NCBI GenBank assembly: GCA_026707405.1
Contig: JAPOWW010000011.1
Location: 172,065 to 236,064 of the forward strand
Origin: Chloroflexota bacterium
GTDB taxonomy: Bacteria > Chloroflexota > UBA11872 > VXNJ01
Direction: 5' to 3'
DNA: 64,000 nucleotides
Shown: positions 26,752 through 34,706 of the stretch, one piece after another
Position numbering within the stretch: the stretch's first letter is position 1
Layout: every line of letters begins with the position of its first letter
Program-made: the position numbers and the translations under genes
Notes under the pieces: generated by a model
The model's input: the letters and a program-made list of their open reading frames with translations, nothing else
Told to the model about the DNA's origin: nothing
Database searches by the model: none

Positions 26752-28311
26752 CTAGCGCCCCGGACGGTCGAGGTCCCGCAGAATCTGGTGGGCGGCGTTG
26801 TGACCGGGAGCGCCGGTGACCTCTCCCCACGGATGCATTCCGGCTCCGCAAAGGTAGAGGTCTCTTATCGGCGCTCGGTACTGCGACAGGTCGGGAAGCG
26901 GTCGCTGGTCGAGCATCAAGCCGGGTACGACGTCAATGTGATGGATATTCCCGTCGGTCAACCGCTTCTCCACCTCCAGGTCCCACGGCGTGATGACCTT
27001 GTAGTCGATGATCGCGCTTCGGTAGTTGGGCGAATATACGTCGATCATGTTCAGGAGAATCTCTCCCATCTCCTCCCGCCGTTCCTCCCAGGTACCCTGC
27101 TCCAGGTGAAACGGCGCGAACTCGATGAACCACTGGCCGGTGTGCTTGCCCGCAGGCGCGCGCGAGGGATCGCTCACGGTCGGGTGGCCCACCGCGGCCA
27201 TGGGAGCGTCGGGCAGCCGTCCGCGGCGAATGGCGTCCCACACGAGCTCACGGTATTCATAAGTCGGTCGTATTCGCACGCCGCCGACCGATTCGGGCTC
27301 CAAACCCTCGGCGGCGTAGAACACCGGTATCTCGGACAGGGTGCAGATGAACTTCATCGATCCGTAGAGCGCCCGCAGTCCCCGCACTCTCCGCAGGAAG
27401 CGAGGTTCGAGGTCGCTCTCGTCAAGCAGTTTGAGGAACGTTCGTTTCGGGTCGGCATTCGACACGACGATTCGTGCGGCGATCTGGTCACCGTTAGCCA
27501 GCTGCACGCCTGCGGCCTTGTCCGCCTCGACCAGTATTCGGCTAACGGGACTTTCCGTGCGGATTGAGGCGCCGTGCTCCTCGGCCGCTTGCGCAATGAG
27601 CCGGGTTACCTCGCCGATTCCCCCGACTATGCCGCCGACTGGTCGGGTCAGGCCTTCGACCTCGCGGTGCGTTACGGCCCGGGCCAGAGCGAACCCGAGT
27701 CCCGATCCGTTCTCCCACATCGAGCCCAGCTCAATCGGGTTCCACAACGCGGTGATGATCTCCTCGGATTCGAAGAATTCCCCCATGACGTCGCCAATCG
27801 TGGCTGTGACCATCCGGGATAGGAGCGCTTCCTCACTCGTCCCCCGGTAGTCGGCGAATACGTCGGAGAGCGAGACGGGCGGCCTCATCACATACGGCGC
27901 TAGAAGCCGGCTGATTCGTAGTTCGTGCGCAAGCCAGTCCTGGTAGTTGTGGGCGTCCTTGACCGAGAACTGAGCCAACTGTTCGAAGTCGTTGGCCTCT
28001 TCGCCGTTGAGGAACAAGCGACGGCCGTCGGGATAGATGTGACCTCCGACGCCGCCGGTGGTGAGCGTCAGTCCTCGTTCCATCAGTCGAGTGTCTCTGA
28101 GCACCTCGGGCTGAAACGCGTAGAAACTCGACGCGCAGGTCTCGTGGAGATAACCGGGAAACACCTCCTCGGTGATGCACGCGCCGCCGATCTTCCGACC
28201 GGCTTCCAGAACCAACACGCTCAGTCCGGCCTGCGCCAGGTAGAACGACGCCACGAGTCCGTTGTGCCCCGCCCCAATGATGATCACGTCCCATGTCTTC
28301 GTCGCGGCCAT
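26752..28311 (-). CDS. FAD-dependent oxidoreductase, phytoene desaturase / PYROXD2-like (copy 2)
   Basis: A 519-residue paralogue of the preceding protein. It has WDVIIIGAGHNGLVASFYLA, VLVLEAGRKIGGACITEE and the C-terminal YLCGAGMHPWGEVTGAPGHN. The two proteins align over their whole length with only small gaps, so they arose by tandem duplication. ATG 28311 has GGAGG six bases upstream; a start 11 codons earlier would add an unrelated peptide. The gap to copy 1 is about 116 bases with no clear terminator, so co-transcription is likely. They could work as partners or on related substrates. Confidence 0.86.
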   Translation of the reverse strand: MAATKTWDVIIIGAGHNGLVASFYLAQAGLSVLVLEAGRKIGGACITEEVFPGYLHETCASSFYAFQPEVLRDTRLMERGLTLTTGGVGGHIYPDGRRLFLNGEEANDFEQLAQFSVKDAHNYQDWLAHELRISRLLAPYVMRPPVSLSDVFADYRGTSEEALLSRMVTATIGDVMGEFFESEEIITALWNPIELGSMWENGSGLGFALARAVTHREVEGLTRPVGGIVGGIGEVTRLIAQAAEEHGASIRTESPVSRILVEADKAAGVQLANGDQIAARIVVSNADPKRTFLKLLDESDLEPRFLRRVRGLRALYGSMKFICTLSEIPVFYAAEGLEPESVGGVRIRPTYEYRELVWDAIRRGRLPDAPMAAVGHPTVSDPSRAPAGKHTGQWFIEFAPFHLEQGTWEERREEMGEILLNMIDVYSPNYRSAIIDYKVITPWDLEVEKRLTDGNIHHIDVVPGLMLDQRPLPDLSQYRAPIRDLYLCGAGMHPWGEVTGAPGHNAAHQILRDLDRPGR

Positions 28312-28387
28312 CGCCGTCCTCCATTCACAGGGTGCTCGGAACAACTACTGTGTGGATGTCGGTAAGTATCGCCTAAGCCGGTCCGTG

Positions 28388-28399
28388 GGCCGAACGGCC
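28388..28399. repeat. 12-base inverted repeat, first copy
   Basis: GGCCGAACGGCC, with GGCC arms around GAAC. An identical copy occurs at 28502-28513, also upstream of the unknown gene at 28566, so it may be a paired regulatory site. Confidence 0.35.
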
Positions 28400-28501
28400 G
28401 CACGTTCATGCGGCTTGATGATTGACATCGCCGTTTTTCACGCTACGGGGTGTCGGGCATAATCGCTGTGTGCGGCGGATTGCAACAGGCTCAGGGCTTT
28501 T

Positions 28502-28513
28502 GGCCGAACGGCC
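28502..28513. repeat. 12-base inverted repeat, second copy
   Basis: An identical GGCCGAACGGCC, centred about 114 bases from the first copy and about 50 bases before the unknown gene. A regulator-binding pair is possible; chance cannot be excluded in GC-rich DNA. Confidence 0.35.
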
Positions 28514-28532
28514 TGTTCCGTGAAGGTCTTCA

Positions 28533-28550
28533 GGCCGCGGGCTCGCGGCC
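28533..28550 (+). promoter_or_regulatory. Hairpin directly before the ribosome-binding site of the 28566 gene
   Basis: GGCCGCG, loop GGCT, then CGCGGCC form a perfect 7-base-pair GC hairpin that ends just before the Shine-Dalgarno GGGGAGG at 28551-28557. A structure there could affect translation initiation or mRNA stability. Confidence 0.4.
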
Positions 28551-28565
28551 GGGGAGGTTATCGAA

Positions 28566-29210
28566 ATGGCGGCGAATTCACGCGTAATCATGCGCGCGGT
28601 TGCGGCGAGGCCGGACAGGCGTCCCGGCAAGTTCGAGGATGAAGAGCTCGAAATCATGAGGATGGGCAACGACGGCACGCCGCAAGAGGTCGTCAAATAC
28701 CGGACCGAGCAACGCGAATATGGCGCGCCATTCAATTACCCCAATTTCCATGTCGAGCTCGGTCGCCTGGCCCGCACGAAAGAGGGGGGCGCCGAATACA
28801 ACATGGATGGAGTCGAGATCGACGTTCCGCCATGGGGCGCGATCACATTCGAGGAAGACGAGCCGATTATCGGCGTGGCGGTGATAGGCAGCTCATGCTC
28901 GCCTCCCGGGACCATCCTTTTGCACGCCGAGCCGATTGAGTGGATATACCCGCGCACCGGCGTGAAGATGAAGGCTCAGAACCTGTGGGGAGAGCACATC
29001 AACGGATGGCCGTGGCGCGAGGGATTGACCGACGACTGGCGCGAGGCCGGTCTGAGCAGCGCTGACTTCCAGATCCCGGAATGCAAAAAGGTGACCCTGA
29101 TGGGCTGGAGCCAAATGGAGATCGGCCAGAACGAAGTGGACTACGGTCTGGGCCATGACGGGCACTATTGCTTCCGTACGGTTCGGGTGACGGTCAAAGT
29201 TCCGGCGTAG
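28566..29210 (+). CDS. Conserved-looking protein of unknown function
   Basis: I do not recognise this 214-residue protein. The start is well supported: GGGGAGG lies eight bases before the ATG. It has no signal peptide or membrane segment. It opens MAANSRVIMRAVAARPDRR, then has mixed beta-rich segments such as GVEIDVPPWGAITFEEDE and VAVIGSSCSPPGTILLHAEP, a Trp-rich stretch (LWGEHINGWPWREG) and a C-terminal GHDGHYCFRTVRVTVKVP. The codon use looks like that of its neighbours. It is divergent from the FAD oxidoreductases and stands alone. Several His, Cys and Glu residues could bind metal, but no known motif is visible. The upstream region has repeats and a hairpin. Confidence 0.75.
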   Translation: MAANSRVIMRAVAARPDRRPGKFEDEELEIMRMGNDGTPQEVVKYRTEQREYGAPFNYPNFHVELGRLARTKEGGAEYNMDGVEIDVPPWGAITFEEDEPIIGVAVIGSSCSPPGTILLHAEPIEWIYPRTGVKMKAQNLWGEHINGWPWREGLTDDWREAGLSSADFQIPECKKVTLMGWSQMEIGQNEVDYGLGHDGHYCFRTVRVTVKVPA

Positions 29211-29577
29211 AAAACTCAGAGAATCGTTTATTCGTTGGATTTGCCGCGGAGCATGTCGACGCCTTAGTGGACGATTGAAATGGGTGTGCAACGCTCCCGG
29301 CAGGCCTGCCAAATTCTGAGGATCAGGCGCGGATCCGACGCCGGTAAAACCTCGCCGTTTTCATGAAAGTCTTTGAAAATTACCCTGTGAACCTTGAAAA
29401 TCGGCACTTTTGACGATGGCTGTTCGGCGTGGTAAACGCTCCCTCAGTTACAGTGACGCGTCTCCATTTTCCCATGCGCCGAATCGTTCGTCCGTTGACA
29501 CGCTCGGGACGAACGGGATCAAGCTCGGCACGAGCGGATTTAGTTATCGCTAGGCGGCGAGCAGTTATTACTCGAAG
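29211..29577. other. Intergenic region with one palindromic element
   Basis: About 370 bases between two convergent genes. The only structure I see is the 29485-29515 palindrome, described separately. No open frame has a convincing start or family resemblance. Confidence 0.5.
29485..29515. repeat. Palindromic element related to the one in mod
   Basis: Perfect 9-base arms CGTTCGTCC (29485-29493) and GGACGAACG (29507-29515) flank a 13-base loop. Read on the minus strand it is CGTTCGTCCCGAGCGTGTC followed by AACGGACGAACG, which resembles the element in mod (TTCGTCCTGAGCCTGTC then GAAGG). It is probably a diverged intergenic copy of the same dispersed family. It may also act as a bidirectional 3'-end structure between convergent genes. 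Confidence 0.5.
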
Positions 29578-30822
29578 TCAGGCGTAAAACAGCTCCGACG
29601 AGAACTTGTCGAGAATCTCAACGCCGTCTTCGGTGACGACACAGAGATTGCCGATTGGCCGTATCAGCTTGTTGGTCCCGGGAATCTCCAGGCACACGTG
29701 CAGCACGAACGTGTTTCCGGGCTTTAGCGTCTCGGCGTTTCCCGCCGTCAAGAATGGCATTTCCGAATAGTCGAGGCCCTGCCCGTGTCCGATCCGGCCT
29801 CCCTGGACGGTGCATCCCACACGGTCGGCCCCGGCCTCCGCGATTCTCAGCAGCTCGCCGATGGGGAGTCCCGGTTGGATGGCGTCAAGGACTTCAAGCT
29901 GGATGTCGAGAAGCTCCTGGACGAGATTGGCCTCCGACGGGAACGTTCTCCCAATCGTCCCGCTGCGCGCGGACTGAATCCAGTAGCCCTTGTTGATGAT
30001 GTAGGCGTTCGTATTTATGTAGTCGCCGCGGTGCATTCTGTGGTCGTGTGACTTGATGGAGAGAACGCCGGATTTGAGATCGCCCCGCGGAGCCGTGTGC
30101 ATGGTGTTGTAGATGAAATCGGCTCCAACGATCTTGCCGGCGCGATCCATCTCGGCGGACAGCTCGTATCCCCACATGCCGTCCTCGAGCGCAATCATCA
30201 TCGTCTCGTAGCATCGATCGGCGACCGCGGCGACCTGCCGCTGCAGGCTGATCTCCTCGGGGCTCTTGATGGCCCGCAGCTCGGCCACGATGTCGGGAGT
30301 ATCGGCGACGCCCTCTCTGATCGATGCTTCCAGATCCATATAAAGAGCGAGCGTCAACTGGTCCTTGCCGGCGATTCCTATCGGGCGTCCACCGCAGCCG
30401 TTTGCACTGACAATATCGGCGACCGCTCCGCCAAAAGTGGTCGCGCCCCCCTCAGCTTCCTCCCCGGCGACGCCCGCGTCATAGGAGCTGGACACGGCCC
30501 GCGGGTCGGGCGAGCTCACCATCCGCACATCCTTGATCCACGACACCTCGTCGATCTGTTCGAGCATGTACTCCACACCCGCCAGCAAAAGGACGGGAGC
30601 CCCCTTGCGGGGGACCACGACCATCGTGTCGACCAGCCGGTCGAGGTTGCACCAGTTGGTCAGATAGCTAACGTGCCCGCTTTGGGCCCAGTGGTGAATG
30701 GTGGGCGCGGAGTAGGCGACCACGGCCGAGAGATCGTTCTGATCGGCGAACTCCCGGACCTTTTCCAGACGGTCGTTGAATTGAGATTCCGGAACTTCGT
30801 ATTCGGTCTTATTCCACATCAT
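29578..30822 (-). CDS. M24 (creatinase / Xaa-Pro dipeptidase-like) family protein lacking most metal ligands
   Basis: A 414-residue protein with the creatinase N-terminal domain and a pita-bread C-terminal domain. The metal-site positions of aminopeptidase P appear changed. The first Asp region reads YINTNAYIINKGYWIQSAR, with Asn and Gln where metal-binding Asp residues are expected. The Glu positions read HVCLEIPG and PIGNLCVVTEDG. The conserved His in GRIGHGQGLDYSE remains. This pattern fits creatinase-like, metal-independent amidinohydrolases better than peptidases. The ATG pair at 30822/30819 follows GGGGGA. It is divergent from two amidohydrolases, which supports a small C-N-bond substrate. 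The function is inferred. Confidence 0.78.
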   Translation of the reverse strand: MMWNKTEYEVPESQFNDRLEKVREFADQNDLSAVVAYSAPTIHHWAQSGHVSYLTNWCNLDRLVDTMVVVPRKGAPVLLLAGVEYMLEQIDEVSWIKDVRMVSSPDPRAVSSSYDAGVAGEEAEGGATTFGGAVADIVSANGCGGRPIGIAGKDQLTLALYMDLEASIREGVADTPDIVAELRAIKSPEEISLQRQVAAVADRCYETMMIALEDGMWGYELSAEMDRAGKIVGADFIYNTMHTAPRGDLKSGVLSIKSHDHRMHRGDYINTNAYIINKGYWIQSARSGTIGRTFPSEANLVQELLDIQLEVLDAIQPGLPIGELLRIAEAGADRVGCTVQGGRIGHGQGLDYSEMPFLTAGNAETLKPGNTFVLHVCLEIPGTNKLIRPIGNLCVVTEDGVEILDKFSSELFYA

Positions 30823-31100
30823 TAGATTCCCCCGGATGATGGTCTGAAATGGCTTGAAGTGGCCCGCTGGGTGGCAAGGGTCGCTGGCTCGTCGGGAATT
30901 GAATCGCCGCGGAACGAACCCCAGATGCCCAGCGCGTCAGACAAGTCCGCCGGTCCCCGTCGGTAGCATAGCCTGTGCGCGGGCCGCGGGTGCTGCGTCG
31001 GCGATGATCAGGCAGTAGGGTCGGACGCCTGAACTGTTTGTCCTTTTCGCGGCTGTCGCTATGATCTTGACAACCTGAGTCGGCCCCGGGGGTGACGTGG

Positions 31101-31889
31101 ATGGCTGAGCTCGAATTCTTCGATTGCAACTGTGCGGTCGGGCGCTACACGAACCCGCCGGTCCCCGATCTGCCGGCAACGGTCGACGAGCTGCTGGCGA
31201 CGTTTGACTACGCGGGCATTCGGTCGGCTCTCGTCTATCACCTGGTGGCCCGGGAATATGACGCGGAAACGGGCAACGAAATCCTGATGGAAGAGCTGAA
31301 CGGGAACGGGCGCCTTCTTCCGCAATGGGTGCTGCTTCCCCATCACACCGGCGAATTCCCGCCGCCGCGCGAGCTGACCGAGACGATGATCGATCAGGGC
31401 GTGCTGACGGGGCGGATCTACCCGTCCCAGAAAATGGACCTGCCCGAAACCGGTCACAATTTCCCGCTGGCGGACTGGTCGGCCGGTCCGTTGCTGTCGG
31501 CGCTGGAAGAGCGCCGGATGCCTTTGTTCGTCGATCAGTCGCAGATCACCTGGGACGAGGTGCATGACGTGTGCTCGCGGCATCCCGACCTGCCGCTGGT
31601 TCTGAATCAGTCCGCCCGGATTAGCTGGCGGACCAACCGTCCCATCTGGCCGCTGTGGGAGATCCACGAGAATCTGTACCTCGATACGGCGGAGAATCAC
31701 GAGAGCGGCCACATCGAGCGCATCGTGGAGCGGTTCGGTCCGGGACGGCTTCTCTTCGGCACCGGCCTGCCCCGATGGGCGCCGGGGCCGGCTATCGTGG
31801 CGATTTCGCGGGCCCGCATAGACGATGACGCCAAAAGGCAAATCGCTTCCGGGAACCTGAAACGACTGCTCGAAAGAGTCCGCCGATGA
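31101..31889 (+). CDS. Amidohydrolase-2-type TIM-barrel protein, probably degenerate
   Basis: A 262-residue TIM-barrel protein of the amidohydrolase-related (amidohydrolase 2) type. Where active members have D-x-H-x-H, this one has FFDCNCAVGRYT, so the metal-binding His pair is missing. Where they have FGSD, it has LLFGTGLPRW, so the catalytic Asp is also missing. The fold seems complete, with LPLVLNQSARISWRTNRP and a C-terminal KRQIASGNLKRLL helix. It is probably catalytically inactive or uses other residues. ATG 31101 has a G-rich Shine-Dalgarno site and is preferred over GTG 31092. Its stop codon overlaps the ATG of the next, intact amidohydrolase, so a hetero-oligomer is likely. Confidence 0.78.
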   Translation: MAELEFFDCNCAVGRYTNPPVPDLPATVDELLATFDYAGIRSALVYHLVAREYDAETGNEILMEELNGNGRLLPQWVLLPHHTGEFPPPRELTETMIDQGVLTGRIYPSQKMDLPETGHNFPLADWSAGPLLSALEERRMPLFVDQSQITWDEVHDVCSRHPDLPLVLNQSARISWRTNRPIWPLWEIHENLYLDTAENHESGHIERIVERFGPGRLLFGTGLPRWAPGPAIVAISRARIDDDAKRQIASGNLKRLLERVRR

Positions 31890-32716
31890 GCGCCGCCGGA
31901 CCGCCCACGGTTTCGGAAATACTCAAGAACGGACCGGGCGCGGGTGATCTCCACATAGTCGATTTTCATACTCACCTCGGCAGGTGGTACCAGCACTGGG
32001 CGTCCGAGGACCGGCCCGATCATTTGATAAGTTCGATGGACCAGTTCGGAGTGAAGACGTCGGTCGTTCACCATTTGATGGGACTCGCGTCGGGAGACGT
32101 CAGGCGCGGGAACGACGTGATCGGGCAGGCAATGCGCGATAATCCAGGACGCCTCGAAGGCGCGGTTGAGGTCAACCCGAACTACAGGGACGCGACTGTA
32201 CCCGAGCTGGAACGCTGTCGAGATGAATACGGCATGCGCGCTATAAAGCTCTATCCGCACCGTCATGGTTTTCATCTCAACGACAGGGCGTACTGGCCGG
32301 TTTACGAATTTGCCAGCGAGCATGGGTTTGTGGTGGTCTCACATACGGGAGCGAGAGCCGCGATCGGAACGCCGGTCGAGCTATCGGAAGCCGCGATGCA
32401 GTTTCCGGGCGTCACGTTTGTCGCGTATCACGCGGGGCCCGACCTCGAAGGCGCGAGAATATACGGCGAATGCGCCAGGGCCAGCTCCAATTTCTATATC
32501 GAGATCTGCGCTCCCATCACTCACAACCTGATCGAGCACCTGGTCAGCGAGGCGGGAGAGGACCGCGTTCTATTCGGGTCCGACTCCCTGTTGCTTTCGC
32601 TGTCCGTGGCTATCGGGCGAATTGCCTCGTGCAGGCTGTCGGACGACCAGAAACGCAAGGTGCTCGGTTTGAACGGTCAGCGAATACTGGACAAGCTCAG
32701 AAACGGAGATGGCTAA
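31886..32716 (+). CDS. Amidohydrolase family (amidohydrolase 2) metal-dependent hydrolase
   Basis: A 276-residue TIM-barrel metal hydrolase. The metal motif HxH is present in LHIVDFHTHLGRWY. The further His is in FVVVSHTGARAAIG and VTFVAYHAGPDLEG, and the catalytic Asp is in RVLFGSDSLLLSLS. Members hydrolyse lactones, amides or decarboxylate aromatic acids. The start codon overlaps the stop of the degenerate paralogue (ATGA), so translation is coupled. A 424-base gap follows before the ABC importer operon. The substrate is unknown; the creatinase-like and nitrilase-like proteins in the region make amide or lactone hydrolysis plausible. Confidence 0.88.
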   Translation: MSAAGPPTVSEILKNGPGAGDLHIVDFHTHLGRWYQHWASEDRPDHLISSMDQFGVKTSVVHHLMGLASGDVRRGNDVIGQAMRDNPGRLEGAVEVNPNYRDATVPELERCRDEYGMRAIKLYPHRHGFHLNDRAYWPVYEFASEHGFVVVSHTGARAAIGTPVELSEAAMQFPGVTFVAYHAGPDLEGARIYGECARASSNFYIEICAPITHNLIEHLVSEAGEDRVLFGSDSLLLSLSVAIGRIASCRLSDDQKRKVLGLNGQRILDKLRNGDG

Positions 32717-33140
32717 CTCAGTCGGGGTTGCGCATGTGCCTATCGATGGAGGATCTTGCGTTAAATTCGTCCTGACGTTGCGGAAGTGAACGGTTCATGT
32801 GGCTCCGCGCGCCCGTCAGTCTTTCGGAAAAGTCTTGACTTTACCCCGTGGTCGGCGCTTGATAGCGGGCGAAACAACTTATATCATCGCCGTGGAACAG
32901 TCTCAGTGAGGATTGAACCAACCCGGGGGGGCTGGCGAGGACGCTGCTCGGTGAATTGGGAGTCGGCGGTACTGGCGGTCGAAGGCGAACCGCGCTTTGC
33001 CGTTTTCCCTTGATGTTCATTAAGGTAGGCAACGTTGATTGTCCTCATCCGGTCTTTGGAAACGTAGCGCCTGCAGGAGGGGGTATTACGAAGCAATAGA
33101 CGCAGCGATTTACGGGTCTTTTTTTGACTAGGAGAAGCAA
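32717..33140. other. Intergenic region, probable promoter of the second importer
   Basis: This 424-base gap separates the amidohydrolases from the binding-lipoprotein gene and must hold the importer promoter. TTGACT at 32835 could be a -35 element, but no good -10 follows at 16-18 bases. A T-rich run lies just before the ribosome-binding site AGGAGAAG. Short frames here lack supporting signals. Confidence 0.4.
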
Positions 33141-34547
33141 TTGAAGTTGAAATCATTTTCGCGAAGGAACTTCCTCCGAGCCGGCGCGGTTGCCGGGGTC
33201 GGCGTCGTAGGGCTGGCCGCCCTCGCCGGCTGCGGTGAGGAAGAAGCTCCGGCGACACAGGCGACCGCAGCGCCTGCCGCGACGAAGGCCGCGGAGCCGG
33301 CAGCGACCGCCATGGCCGAGAAGCCCAAGCCGGCCCAGATTGAACTGGAATGGTGGCACCAGGCGCTGATCCAGATGGATGACGCGCTGAAGCTGATCGT
33401 CAAGGACTACATGGGGCTGAACCCCCACGTTACGCTGACGCTCAACCAGTTCCCGTTCGCCGACTTTGCAGCGAAGCTGCTGACGTCGCTCGCAGGCGGC
33501 GTGGCGCCGGACGTGAACTACGTTCACCCGCAGTTCGTGGTCCAGATGGCCGCCAATGGCGTTATCGAGCCGCTCGACGAGTACATGAAGGCCGACGCCG
33601 GGTTCGCCCGGGACGACTTCCACTCCGGAAGCCTCGAGGCGATGTCCTACAAGGGCAAGGCCTACACGGTCCCGATGTTCCACGGTCCGTGGCTGTACAT
33701 CTACTACAAGCCTCTGCTCGAGAATGCCGGTCTCGAACTTCCTTGGGACTTGCACCAGAAGGGCGAGTGGACCATCGACGCGTACCAGAACATGATCGAG
33801 ACCTTGTCTACCGGCGAGGGCGACGAGCGTGTCTGGGGCGGAACCGAAGTACCGGCGGCCCTCAAGCTCCAGTATCTCTGGATATGGGGTTTCGGCGGCA
33901 AGGTCTGGGACAACCGCGGCGCGTTCGACGACCCCAACGAGTTCGTGGCCAACAGCCCCGAGGGCGTTGCGGGAATGCAGTGGGCGGTCGATCACGTCCA
34001 GCAGGACTTGGTTCCGTCCAGGTCGTACTCCAAGACCTTCCAGGGCGGCAACCAGGGCCTGTTCGTGAGCGGCAGAATTGGTATCTACCAGTCGCACAGG
34101 TCGTTCACCACGCGCATCCCGGCGGACACGCCTGCCGGCGTGGCTCCGATGTTTAAGATGCCGAACGGTGATGACCAGAGCCGGGACGCTCCCGAAGGCA
34201 TAGGGATGCACAGCGCCACTCCGGACAAGGACGCGGCGTGGGACCTGGTTTCCTACGTGGGCATGGAAGGCGTGAACCACGTCATCGCCGCCGGTGTCAC
34301 GGCTCCGACCCGCAAGTCGCAGATGAGCGGCGAGGTGTTCCGAAACTCTATCGTGGCCTGGGACAACATCGAGGTGCACATCGCGGCCTCGAAGCAGCTC
34401 AAGGAGCAGTTCTTCCAGCCAGTGGCCTACGGTGAGATCAACAAGATCTTCCAGGCCAACTACGACGAGGCGGTCCTTGGCCGCAAGACGGTCCAGGAGT
34501 TCCTGGACGACGTCAAAGTCGAGGCCGACAGGCTGCTGCACGAATAG
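33141..34547 (+). CDS. Carbohydrate ABC transporter substrate-binding lipoprotein
   Basis: A 468-residue extracellular solute-binding protein. The signal contains a twin-arginine motif (SFSRRNFLRAGAVAG) and a lipobox LAGC with lipidated Cys at 31. An Ala/Pro/Thr-rich linker of about 40 residues follows; this differs from the Val/Glu/Lys linker of the two binding proteins at 11-16 kb. The ligand domain begins IELEWWHQALIQMDD. TTG at 33141 is supported by AGGAG with good spacing. It leads the importer operon with MalF- and MalG-type permeases. A strong hairpin follows the gene and may give the binding protein more message than the permeases. Confidence 0.93.
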   Translation: MKLKSFSRRNFLRAGAVAGVGVVGLAALAGCGEEEAPATQATAAPAATKAAEPAATAMAEKPKPAQIELEWWHQALIQMDDALKLIVKDYMGLNPHVTLTLNQFPFADFAAKLLTSLAGGVAPDVNYVHPQFVVQMAANGVIEPLDEYMKADAGFARDDFHSGSLEAMSYKGKAYTVPMFHGPWLYIYYKPLLENAGLELPWDLHQKGEWTIDAYQNMIETLSTGEGDERVWGGTEVPAALKLQYLWIWGFGGKVWDNRGAFDDPNEFVANSPEGVAGMQWAVDHVQQDLVPSRSYSKTFQGGNQGLFVSGRIGIYQSHRSFTTRIPADTPAGVAPMFKMPNGDDQSRDAPEGIGMHSATPDKDAAWDLVSYVGMEGVNHVIAAGVTAPTRKSQMSGEVFRNSIVAWDNIEVHIAASKQLKEQFFQPVAYGEINKIFQANYDEAVLGRKTVQEFLDDVKVEADRLLHE

Positions 34548-34627
34548 CCGAAGTCATCGATACTCTCGCCCTTCGGGACTTACAACCGAACGGGTGGAGT
34601 GGTCGAATCGGTTGAGTTAAGTCGTGT

Positions 34628-34658
34628 CCGGGCCGCCCACTTTGGGTGGGCGGCCCGG
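34628..34658 (+). repeat. Perfect 13-bp hairpin between binding-protein and permease genes
   Basis: CCGGGCCGCCCAC and GTGGGCGGCCCGG pair perfectly around TTTGG. The element lies 80 bases after the binding-protein stop and about 50 bases before the permease start. No T run follows. It resembles in position the malE-malF intergenic structures that protect the binding-protein message and limit downstream expression; that role is inferred. Confidence 0.6.
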
Positions 34659-34706
34659 GGCGACCGACGATGGTCAAGCTGTAAAGGCGGAAACGAGGGA
34701 TAGACG

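Noticed and set aside
28422..28463. TTGACA at 28422 and CATAAT at 28458 as a promoter of the unknown gene
   Set aside because: The spacing of 30 bases is far from the usual 16-18; no better -10 was found.
32835..32865. TTGACT as the -35 of the second importer
   Set aside because: No acceptable -10 hexamer follows at 16-18 bases, so it is not listed as a promoter.
33153..34541. Long open frame (462 codons) on the minus strand, opposite the binding lipoprotein gene
   Set aside because: It mirrors a clear solute-binding protein on the plus strand; GC-rich codon use opens antisense frames. No ribosome-binding site or family resemblance.
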